Assembly (NCBI GenBank): GCA_015055785.1
Contig: SVHQ01000069.1
Coordinates: 1-8,386, forward strand
Source: Clostridiales bacterium
Lineage (GTDB): Bacteria; Bacillota_A; Clostridia; Christensenellales; Borkfalkiaceae
DNA: 8,386 nt
Reading direction: 5' to 3'
Positions 1 through 6,002 of the stretch are shown here, in pieces; the stretch's first letter is position 1; every line of letters begins with the position of its first letter. A model generated the notes under the pieces. That model did not search any database. It had not been told where the DNA came from and saw only the letters and a program-made list of their open reading frames with translations. The position numbers and the translations under genes are program-made.

Positions 1-768
1 TGGGCTGATAACCCGTATCTTGACAGGGCGGAGATAGAAGCTTTTGAAAAAAGCCTTGATGAACGGACTTTGCAGGCGCGTCGCTATGGACGTTTTGCAA
101 CGGCGGCTGAGGGGCTGGTGTATCCTGAATTTGACGAGGCGGTGCATGTGATCGAGCCGTTTGCCATTCCCGAGGATTGGCAGGACATCATTTCTATCGA
201 CCCTGGTTTAAACAATCCTTTATCGGCGCATTGGTATGCAGTGGATTTTGATGATAACGTTTACGTAGTATATGAACATTATGCGGCTGGGAAAGACGTG
301 GATTTTCATGCGGAAGCGATTAAAAATATCTGCGCAAAAATCGGCTGGAAAACGGACGGGAAAGGGCGTGTGCGGGCTTTGATTGACAGCGCGGCAAAAC
401 AACGGACTTTGGCTGGGGTCAAAAGTGTTGTGGAGCTTTTTTATGAGCGCGGCATACTCGTAAATCCAGAAGTGGAGAAGGATCTCTTTTCGGGGATTGC
501 GAGGGTGAAGAGCTATCTCAATCAGAAAAATGGGTTGCCGAATTTGTATATTTTTAATACTTGTCCGCATTTGATTTCCGAATTGAAAGGGTATTACTGG
601 GGGAATGGTGACGTGCCAAGAAAAGTGGACGATCATAGTTTGGACGAGATGCGGTATTATTTGATGAGCCGACCGAAAAAAACGCCTGCGATTGAGGAGA
701 AAACGGCGATCCAGAGGGATAAAGAACGGCGGCTGAGGAGAATCAAAGGAAAGCTGTATCATGGTTGA
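1..768 (+). CDS. terL: Phage terminase large subunit, C-terminal part (5' end outside window)
   Basis: The reading frame is open from the first base, so the gene starts upstream; 255 residues are visible and the stop is TGA at 766-768. TerL is the motor that threads DNA into the procapsid through the portal and cuts the concatemer. The ATPase domain is upstream of the window. What remains is the linker after it (NPYLDRAEIEAF, then RRYGRF, typical of the ATPase-nuclease junction) and the RNase H-like nuclease domain. Three acidic positions fit the metal site: D67 in SIDPG, D129 in ALIDSA and D215 in DHSLDEMRYY (numbered from the first visible codon). The C-terminus is very basic (ERRLRRIKGK), as usual for DNA contact. 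An internal TTG at 70 is not the true start, because conserved sequence continues upstream of it. The neighbours (portal, scaffold, capsid) support the call. Family assignment is by motif reading only. Confidence 0.93.
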   Translation, partial: WADNPYLDRAEIEAFEKSLDERTLQARRYGRFATAAEGLVYPEFDEAVHVIEPFAIPEDWQDIISIDPGLNNPLSAHWYAVDFDDNVYVVYEHYAAGKDVDFHAEAIKNICAKIGWKTDGKGRVRALIDSAAKQRTLAGVKSVVELFYERGILVNPEVEKDLFSGIARVKSYLNQKNGLPNLYIFNTCPHLISELKGYYWGNGDVPRKVDDHSLDEMRYYLMSRPKKTPAIEEKTAIQRDKERRLRRIKGKLYHG

Positions 769-775
769 TTTTTAA

Positions 776-805
776 AAAATGAGGTGGGCAGGTATGCGTT
801 GAATG
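776..805 (+). repeat. 30-nt repeat element, copy 1 (after terL)
   Basis: AAAATGA (776-782), six differing bases (GGTGGG, 783-788), then CAGGTATGCGTTGAATG (789-805). The first 7 and last 17 bases recur in identical register at 7899-7928, where the middle six are ACCCAC. This copy lies in the 62-nt gap between terL and the next gene. It cannot form the GC-rich stem of copy 2. A weak AT-only stem (TAAAAAAT 773-780 with ATTTTTTA 808-815) would instead place most of the shared sequence in its loop. Function is unknown. Confidence 0.75.
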
Positions 806-830
806 ATATTTTTTAGATTGAGGTGAGGTT

Positions 831-1298
831 GTGAAAGAGAAGATGAAGGAAGAAAAAATCAGCGATGCCTTGTTGAAGGTGGCGCTGGGGTATCAGGTGG
901 CGGAAGTGACGGAGGAATATGCCGAGGTGGACGGGGAACTCAAGCTGACCAAAAGAAAAAAGACAAAAAAGGATATTCCGCCTGATTTGAAAGCGGTGCA
1001 ATTGCTGCTTTCGAGTGAAAATGAGGGGAATTACAGCGGTTGGTCGGATGAGCAGTTGCAAGAGGAAAAGGAAAGATTGTTGAAAGAATTGCAGGAAAAA
1101 CAGTCGGGGAAGGAAAAAGAGATTGAGGCGAAAGACGTGGACGAGGGTACGGAAAAAACGTTGTCGAAAAGGGTGGTAAAAACGAAAAAGGTGGCAGGCA
1201 GTGTTGAGTTGAATGTAAAAAAGCCCAGACCGAAGCCAAGAAAACGCGTGGTGCGGAAAACGCCTCAGACGGACATGGTAAAACATTTGAAGGAGTAA
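831..1298 (+). CDS. Small charged protein with terminase-small-subunit-like segment
   Basis: 155 residues. The GTG at 831 is chosen because GAGGTGA (820-826), a strong Shine-Dalgarno match, sits 7 nt upstream counted from GAGG; an in-frame ATG at 843 is a weaker alternative. Residues about 8-62 (ISDALLKVALGYQVAEV, then KLTKRKKTKKDIPPDLKAVQLLL) resemble the segment in the C-terminal half of many Firmicutes TerS proteins, which usually reads ALGYEYEEV, a basic stretch, then PPDxxAIxFWL. An acidic/basic helix follows (SDEQLQEEKERLLKELQEK, about 74-92), then a Lys/Arg-rich tail from about residue 115. The N-terminal helix-turn-helix expected of a full TerS is absent, and the position downstream of terL is not the usual one for terS. 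It could be a TerS fragment, a packaging accessory factor or an unrelated DNA-binding protein. It is followed 10 nt later by the portal gene, so co-expression is likely. The family resemblance is from memory and not verified. Confidence 0.8.
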   Translation: MKEKMKEEKISDALLKVALGYQVAEVTEEYAEVDGELKLTKRKKTKKDIPPDLKAVQLLLSSENEGNYSGWSDEQLQEEKERLLKELQEKQSGKEKEIEAKDVDEGTEKTLSKRVVKTKKVAGSVELNVKKPRPKPRKRVVRKTPQTDMVKHLKE

Positions 1299-1308
1299 AG
1301 GAGGACGT

Positions 1309-3186
1309 ATGGTTTTTGAAAAAGCGGATTTTTCCGCAGAGGAAAGAAAAAAGGCGAAAGAACGCGAAGAGGCGCGTATCGCAAAAGACGTGACGGAGGA
1401 TTTTGAAAGACGCAGAGAGGCGCGCCGCATGGTGGAGAATGGTTGGGTGTTGAATATGAATTTCTTTGGTGGGAATCAGTATTGCGACATCTCACCCTTT
1501 GGCGGTGTTGTCGAAGAAGATCAGCAGTTTTATTGGCAATCGCGCAGGGTGTTTAACCATATCGCGCCTACCATCGATTCGAGAATTGCAAAGCTTGAAA
1601 AACGCAAACCTGAATTGAAGGTGCGCGCCTTTTCCGACGAGGATGGCGACGTGCAGGCGGCAAAGCTTGCGACGGGAGTTTTGAAATACGTGCAGGAACG
1701 AATCGGTCTTGGCGAAATTGTATCGAAAGGTATTGTTTGGTCGGAGACGTGCGGCAGTGCTTTCTATAAGATACTTTGGGCGGAAGACGGCGGCAGACAA
1801 GTGGCGGTGGATGCGGAAAATAAGCCCGTTTTTGAGGGGGAAGTGCAGGTGCGTGCCGTGTCGCCGTTTGAGATTTTCCCCGACCGTTTGGACGCGGAGG
1901 ATATGGAAGAGCTGGATAGTTTGATTCATGCGCAAGCCGTGACGGTGGATTATATTTTTGAGCGTTTTGGCGTGGCGATGAAGGGGCAGCCGATTACCGA
2001 GCTTTCCTTATGCAGCGAGCCCTCTGCTTCAAAAATGTTTATCGAAGGACAAGCTTTGAAAAAACAGACGGTGAAAGATGGCGTGATTCTTTTGGAACGC
2101 TATACGAAGCCAAATAAAGAGAATCCCGAGGGAAAATTGGAAATTGTTGCCGGTGGTAAATTGCTTTATTCTGGGGCTTTGCCCTATATCAACAGTGAGC
2201 GCGGTCAAAGAACTTTCCCGTTTGTTAAGCAGGATTGCTTGAGCTTGCCAGGGGCGTTCTTTGCAAGTAGCGTCATCGACCGTATGATTCCCGTGCAGAG
2301 GGCTTATAATGCTGTGCGCAACCGCAAGCATGAGTTTTTGAATCGATTGTCAATGGGTGTATTGACGGTGGAGGACGGTTCTGTGGACGTGGAGGAATTG
2401 TCGGAGGAGGGGTTGTTGCCCGGGAAAATTCTCGTTTACCGTCAAGGCGGTAAGGCACCTGAAATGCTCGATTGCGGCAATGTGCCTTCGGAATTTAAAG
2501 ACGAAGAGGAGTGGTTGGAAAAGGAGTTTGCACTGGTGAGCGGCGTGAGTGACCTTTCGCAAAATTCTACCCCTACCCGTGTGACGAGTGCGACGGGGCT
2601 GCAATTGCTCCTTTCGCAAGATGAATCGAGGCTGTCTGCGACGATGGCGAGCATTGATAGGGCGATGAAAGAGGTGGCGCGACAGATTTTGAGACTGTAT
2701 CGACAGTTTGCAGGGACGGCGCGTTTGATGACGTTGACGGGCGAGAATAAGAAAACGCAGGTGTATTATTTTAATGCGGCAAATTTGGCAGTGAACGACG
2801 TGCAGTTTGAATCGCAGGAAGCGGCGAGCGCGGAAGAAAAACGAGAAATCTTGTTGAAATTATACGATGCAGGGTTGCTTGCAGATGAGAATGGGAAAAT
2901 TTCTGCTGAGAATAAGAACAGAATTTTGGAAGCGTTTGGGTTTGGCAGTTATGAAAACGCCAAGGATATCTCTGCTTTGCATATCGCAAAGGCAAGCGAG
3001 GAAAATTTGGATATGCGCACGAAAGAGGTGCAGGTGGACGTTTACGACGAACACGATTTGCACGTTGTCGAACATACGCGTTATTTGCTGAGTGCGGAAT
3101 TTAAAAATGCGCCCAACAAGGACGTATTAAAACAAAAATATTTGGCACACATTGACGAACATAAGAAAATGAAGAAACAAGCTTAA
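1309..3186 (+). CDS. Phage portal protein
   Basis: 625 residues; the ATG at 1309 is preceded by AAAGGAGG at 1297-1304, which overlaps the stop of the previous gene. Portals form a twelve-subunit ring at one capsid vertex that nucleates assembly and acts as the DNA channel for terminase. Features seen: a charged N-terminus (about 1-45); a segment typical of large podovirus-type portals (VFNHIAPTIDSRIAKLEKRKPEL then AAKLATGVLKYVQER, about 80-130); a conserved-looking stem/wing segment with LPGAFFASSVIDRMIPVQRAYN (about 312-335); a Ser/Thr-rich stretch followed by a long helix (STPTRVTSATGLQLLLSQ, about 420-440); and a long charged C-terminal region ending in KKMKKQA. The length is closer to P22 gp1 (725 aa) than to HK97-type portals (about 400 aa). 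Position after terL and before scaffold and coat supports the call. I see no protease domain fused to it. Confidence 0.88.
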   Translation: MVFEKADFSAEERKKAKEREEARIAKDVTEDFERRREARRMVENGWVLNMNFFGGNQYCDISPFGGVVEEDQQFYWQSRRVFNHIAPTIDSRIAKLEKRKPELKVRAFSDEDGDVQAAKLATGVLKYVQERIGLGEIVSKGIVWSETCGSAFYKILWAEDGGRQVAVDAENKPVFEGEVQVRAVSPFEIFPDRLDAEDMEELDSLIHAQAVTVDYIFERFGVAMKGQPITELSLCSEPSASKMFIEGQALKKQTVKDGVILLERYTKPNKENPEGKLEIVAGGKLLYSGALPYINSERGQRTFPFVKQDCLSLPGAFFASSVIDRMIPVQRAYNAVRNRKHEFLNRLSMGVLTVEDGSVDVEELSEEGLLPGKILVYRQGGKAPEMLDCGNVPSEFKDEEEWLEKEFALVSGVSDLSQNSTPTRVTSATGLQLLLSQDESRLSATMASIDRAMKEVARQILRLYRQFAGTARLMTLTGENKKTQVYYFNAANLAVNDVQFESQEAASAEEKREILLKLYDAGLLADENGKISAENKNRILEAFGFGSYENAKDISALHIAKASEENLDMRTKEVQVDVYDEHDLHVVEHTRYLLSAEFKNAPNKDVLKQKYLAHIDEHKKMKKQA

Positions 3187-3212
3187 AGAATAGAAGTAGG
3201 AGGAATAAGGAT

Positions 3213-4118
3213 ATGAATCAAGAGGATAACGTTTACGAGGAAACGACTCTAACGGAGGGAACGAAGACGATGAACATGGGCGCAGAGGAGAAAATGCGGA
3301 CCAAAAACACCTCGGCGGTTTTAGGGAAGTTTAAGGACGTGGACGCCCTTGCACAAGCGTACAATGCGTTGCAGGCGGAGTTTACGAGACGCAGTCAGCG
3401 GCTAAAAGAATTAGAGCGCAAAACGGAAAATCAAAACGCGGAAATAAGTGGGGCAAAGCAGGAAAACGTGAACGTTCTTGGGGTGGAAAAGCTCCGTAAG
3501 AATGCGAAAGTGAAAAGAGCCCAAGCAAAACAGTTCGATGCATTTTTGGCGGATGTTGTTGCGGAAAAGGACGCGGGAAAGGACGCGGAAAGACCCGTTG
3601 TTGCGGATTCTAACGTGAGCGAACAAGAAAACTTGCAGACGGAAAATTTACAAGCGGAAAATTTTCAAACGGAAAACGCGCCGAAAGAAGATGAAATGCT
3701 TGTAAAAGCTTTTGCATTGGATGCGCTTGATAACGAAAAGCCTGAAAACGTTGAAATGAGAGACGTTTCGGCTGAAAACGAAGAAGAACTGATGGCGAAA
3801 GAGAGAGAAAGGATGCAATCAACGACGCGGTTTAATCATGATACGGCTGTGGTTGAAGGGCAGAGAAGGGCGGAAAGGTCTGTCGCAGAGAACGGAGCGT
3901 CTCTTCTTTCGTCGGAAGGTCTTTATGAAAAAGTGTTGGAAAACGAGCAGGTGCGACTTCGTATTATCGGAGAGTATTTGGCTTCGATTGGAAAATCGGG
4001 AGTGCCTGTCACTTGCGGAAATGCAGGGATTTTAACTGCGCCGCCGATGCGTGCGAAAAGCATTGCGGATGCGGGCGGTATGGCTTTACATTATTTTAAA
4101 ACGGAAACAGGCAAGTAA
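3213..4118 (+). CDS. Phage capsid scaffold protein
   Basis: 301 residues, very hydrophilic. AGGAGG at 3198-3203 lies 9 nt before the ATG. Scaffolds guide coat subunits into a procapsid and leave or are degraded before packaging. Residues 37-68 (GKFKDVDALAQAYNALQAE, then FTRRSQRLKELE) match a signature I recall from scaffold-like proteins just before the coat gene in Firmicutes phages: a short helix-forming motif leading into a coiled coil. The middle (about 100-200) is acidic, low-complexity and repetitive, including a tandem five-residue repeat at about 139-155. The last 40 residues (VPVTCGNAGI, TAPPMRAKSIADAGG) are compact, the place where scaffolds bind coat. It sits between portal and capsid genes, the P22 gp8 position, and its length is close to P22 gp8 (303 aa). 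No Ser-His or other protease motif is visible, so it appears not to be a protease fusion. Confidence 0.82.
   Translation: MNQEDNVYEETTLTEGTKTMNMGAEEKMRTKNTSAVLGKFKDVDALAQAYNALQAEFTRRSQRLKELERKTENQNAEISGAKQENVNVLGVEKLRKNAKVKRAQAKQFDAFLADVVAEKDAGKDAERPVVADSNVSEQENLQTENLQAENFQTENAPKEDEMLVKAFALDALDNEKPENVEMRDVSAENEEELMAKERERMQSTTRFNHDTAVVEGQRRAERSVAENGASLLSSEGLYEKVLENEQVRLRIIGEYLASIGKSGVPVTCGNAGILTAPPMRAKSIADAGGMALHYFKTETGK
3627..3677 (+). repeat. Tandem 15-nt in-frame repeat in the scaffold gene
   Basis: Three copies of a 15-nt unit (3627-3641, 3642-3656, 3657-3671) encode ENLQT, ENLQA and ENFQT; a fourth partial copy (3672-3677) gives EN. Third-position differences between units (for example ttg/tta/ttt) show the array is not brand new. 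It lies in the acidic low-complexity linker of the scaffold, where length changes are probably tolerated. Confidence 0.85.
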
Positions 4119-4125
4119 AGCAAAA

Positions 4126-4157
4126 TGCGTAGTGACGCAAAAAATATTAAAATATTT
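4126..4157 (+). promoter_or_regulatory. Two small hairpins in the leader of the major capsid gene
   Basis: TGCGT (4126-4130) and ACGCA (4135-4139) form a 5-bp stem with an AGTG loop. It is followed at once by an AT-only inverted repeat, AAATATT (4142-4148) and AATATTT (4151-4157). Both precede the capsid ribosome site AAGGAG (4165-4170). No U-tract follows the GC-containing stem, so it is not a convincing terminator. Such structures could stabilise the 5' end of a processed capsid mRNA or keep the ribosome site open; this is inference. Confidence 0.4.
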
Positions 4158-4179
4158 GTGAAATAAGGAGAATTATTAT

Positions 4180-5355
4180 ATGGTAACTATTCAGACGGCA
4201 GATAATGCTTTGAAATCTTTTTATCTTGATGCGGTGTCGGAAGCTTTGGACATGAAAACAAACCCTTTCTTGGCGCAGGTGCAACGCACCACGTCCGACG
4301 TTGTAGGCAAAGACGTGCGTAAGTTGGTGAAGGTCGGCGTTACAGGCGGTATTGGTGCAGGCAGTGAAACGGGTGATCTTCCTACGGCTTCGGCAAGCGA
4401 TTACGTGCAGTTTGTCGCGCCCTTGAAGAATCTTTACGGTACGATTGAAATTTCTGATAAGGCAGTGCGTGCTTCCGCAAACAATGAGGGTGCGTTTGTC
4501 AATCTCTTAAACGATGAAATGCAAACCCTTGTAAAAACGGCGTCGTATAATTTTGGCCGTATGCTTTTTGGGAACGGTACGGGTATGATCGCGACGGTGG
4601 AAAACGTTAATTCGAAAAATACGATTACGTTATCTTCCGTAAAAGGACTTGTGGAAGGCATGATTGTGGAATGCTATGATCCTATGATGGAACCGTTGAG
4701 TGGCTGTGTAAACATGAAAATTGTGGAAGTGGATAGAAGTCTCAAAAAGATTAAAGTGGAATGCGCTACCGATTTGAATACGAACGTTTTGCCTCTTGGT
4801 TCGCTTGTAATTATGCAGGGTTCGGCAAATAATGAAATTACGGGTATTGACGCGTTGTTTGACGAATATACCGAAGAATTGTATGGCGTTTCGAAGAATA
4901 AAGGTGTGATGAAAGCTTATATTCAAGAAGACGTAGGGGATATTTCCGAAAATATCATTCAAAAAACCATTGATGATATCGAAGAAACTTCTGGTAGCCG
5001 TGTCAACTTCATGATTTGTTCTTGGGGGGTAAGACGTGCTATTTTGGATTACTATCGTCAAAATAATATGAAATTGCCCACTATGGACGTGAATGGCTTT
5101 ACGGCAATTGATTTCAATGGTATTCCTATCGTGACGGATAGATTCTGTCCGGAAGGGACCCTCTATTTGCTTAATACGGACGATTTCAAAGTGCATCAGC
5201 TTTGCGATTGGCAATGGTTGGAGGGGGAAGATGGGAAGATTTTGAAACAAATTCCCGGAAAACCCGTTTATACGGCTACGCTTGTTAAGTATGCAGAATT
5301 GATTTGTGCTCGTCCTTGCGGTCAGGGTAAATTGACGGGTATTACCGAAATGTAA
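4180..5355 (+). CDS. Major capsid (coat) protein
   Basis: 391 residues; ATG at 4180 with AAGGAG at 4165-4170, 9 nt upstream. It builds the icosahedral shell. The N-terminal half (NALKSFYLDAV, then TNPFLAQVQRTTSDVVGKDVRK, a Gly-rich GVTGGIGAGSETGDLP, LKNLYGTIEISDKA and FGRMLFGNGTG, to about residue 134) and the C-terminal part (FNGIPIVTDRFCPEGTLYLLN, about 312-332) follow the order of HK97-fold coat proteins in Firmicutes phages. Residues about 148-215 look like an inserted small beta domain (alternating hydrophobics, GLVEGMIVECYD, MKIVEVDRSLKKIKVE), comparable in position and idea, not provably in ancestry, to the I-domain of the P22 coat. There is no obvious N-terminal delta domain or cleavage site, consistent with a separate scaffold and no protease. 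A terminator starts 34 bp after the stop. Confidence 0.87.
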   Translation: MVTIQTADNALKSFYLDAVSEALDMKTNPFLAQVQRTTSDVVGKDVRKLVKVGVTGGIGAGSETGDLPTASASDYVQFVAPLKNLYGTIEISDKAVRASANNEGAFVNLLNDEMQTLVKTASYNFGRMLFGNGTGMIATVENVNSKNTITLSSVKGLVEGMIVECYDPMMEPLSGCVNMKIVEVDRSLKKIKVECATDLNTNVLPLGSLVIMQGSANNEITGIDALFDEYTEELYGVSKNKGVMKAYIQEDVGDISENIIQKTIDDIEETSGSRVNFMICSWGVRRAILDYYRQNNMKLPTMDVNGFTAIDFNGIPIVTDRFCPEGTLYLLNTDDFKVHQLCDWQWLEGEDGKILKQIPGKPVYTATLVKYAELICARPCGQGKLTGITEM

Positions 5356-5388
5356 ACATCCGTAAATTTGTTTATGGATAGGATTTGA

Positions 5389-5433
5389 GGCACCCATGTA
5401 CGAGTTGAATCGGTATATGGGTGCCGATTTTTT
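5389..5433 (+). terminator. Intrinsic terminator/attenuator after the capsid gene
   Basis: GGCACCCAT (5389-5397) pairs with ATGGGTGCC (5417-5425), a perfect 9-bp GC-rich stem. It can extend through a G-U, T-A, A-T and C-G (5398-5401 with 5413-5416) to 13 bp. It is followed by GATTTTTT (5426-5433). The next gene's ribosome site (AGGAGG, 5437-5442) lies just past the U-tract and no promoter is evident between them, so downstream genes probably depend on read-through. That would give high coat and lower neck-protein expression. Confidence 0.85.
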
Positions 5434-5450
5434 AAAAGGAGGAAGTGAAT

Positions 5451-6002
5451 ATGACGGTGAGAGAAGTCGTGATGTTGGCGGCGGAAGAATTAAGAATAGC
5501 TTCGGAAGTGGCAGAGTATTTCGATGGGATAAGTACTATCGGAAAAGAGAAAGCGGAACTTTTACTGACTTGCTTTAATGTTGTGGAAAATGAGCTGGCG
5601 TTGGATTATCTGCCTTTGAATGCAGAAGAAAAAATAAGTTCTGTCACAGGGGAAATACAGTTTAGTCAATTAAAAAATTCGCCTGTGAGGATTTTGCAGG
5701 TGACGAATGCGAAGGGGGAAGTGTTAGAATTTTCATTATTCCCTAAATACTTAAAGACGCACAAAGGTGTTGTGTATGTTTCTTATACTTATACGCCTGC
5801 GACAAAAACAATCAACGACGAGAGTGATTTTTCGATGAATATATCTTCACGTTTGATGGCGTATGGGATTGCGGCGGAATACACCATGGCAATGGGTGAG
5901 TTTGGTGAATCCAGCCTTTGGGATAAAAAATATAAAGACGCTATCGAAGCAGCCTATCAAATGAAATCCGGTGGAAAAATTGCGGCGAGAAGGTGGGCAT
6001 GA
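5451..6002 (+). CDS. Probable head-tail connector / neck protein (P22 gp4 position)
   Basis: 183 residues from the ATG at 5451, chosen because AGGAGG (5437-5442) lies 8 nt upstream; an in-frame GTG at 5445 would be only 2 nt from it. The N-terminal third is helical (TVREVVMLAAEELRIA, then KAELLLTCFNVVENELALDYLPL), as in connector proteins that dock under the portal. A beta-rich middle follows (VRILQVTNAKGEVLEFSLFPKYLK, VVYVSYTYTP), then a helical C-terminal part (ISSRLMAYGIAAEYTMAMGEFGESSLWDKKYKDAIEAAY) ending in a basic ARRWA. I recall similar unnamed proteins after the coat gene in other Firmicutes phages. Position and length suit an adaptor such as P22 gp4 (166 aa). Its stop overlaps the next start (ATGA at 5999-6002), indicating coupled translation. 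The role is inferred from context; sequence identity to gp4 is not claimed. Confidence 0.78.
   Translation: MTVREVVMLAAEELRIASEVAEYFDGISTIGKEKAELLLTCFNVVENELALDYLPLNAEEKISSVTGEIQFSQLKNSPVRILQVTNAKGEVLEFSLFPKYLKTHKGVVYVSYTYTPATKTINDESDFSMNISSRLMAYGIAAEYTMAMGEFGESSLWDKKYKDAIEAAYQMKSGGKIAARRWA

Noticed and set aside
70..768. A complete 232-residue protein starting at the TTG at 70
   Set aside because: Conserved terminase sequence continues in frame upstream to the first base, and no ribosome site precedes 70; the gene is truncated by the window edge.
813..1430. Minus-strand open frame of 205 codons opposite the small charged protein and portal start
   Set aside because: The plus-strand genes have strong ribosome sites and sensible proteins; this frame is Phe/Leu/Arg-rich low complexity from A/G-rich plus-strand codons.
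4630..5397. Long open frame (255 codons) on the minus strand opposite the capsid gene
   Set aside because: It lies wholly antisense to a well supported coat gene; the product is His/Phe/Ile-rich with no recognisable domain, as expected of codon-bias shadows.
5396..5578. Small plus-strand frame spanning the attenuator
   Set aside because: It starts within the terminator stem, has no ribosome site, and overlaps the better supported connector gene in another frame.
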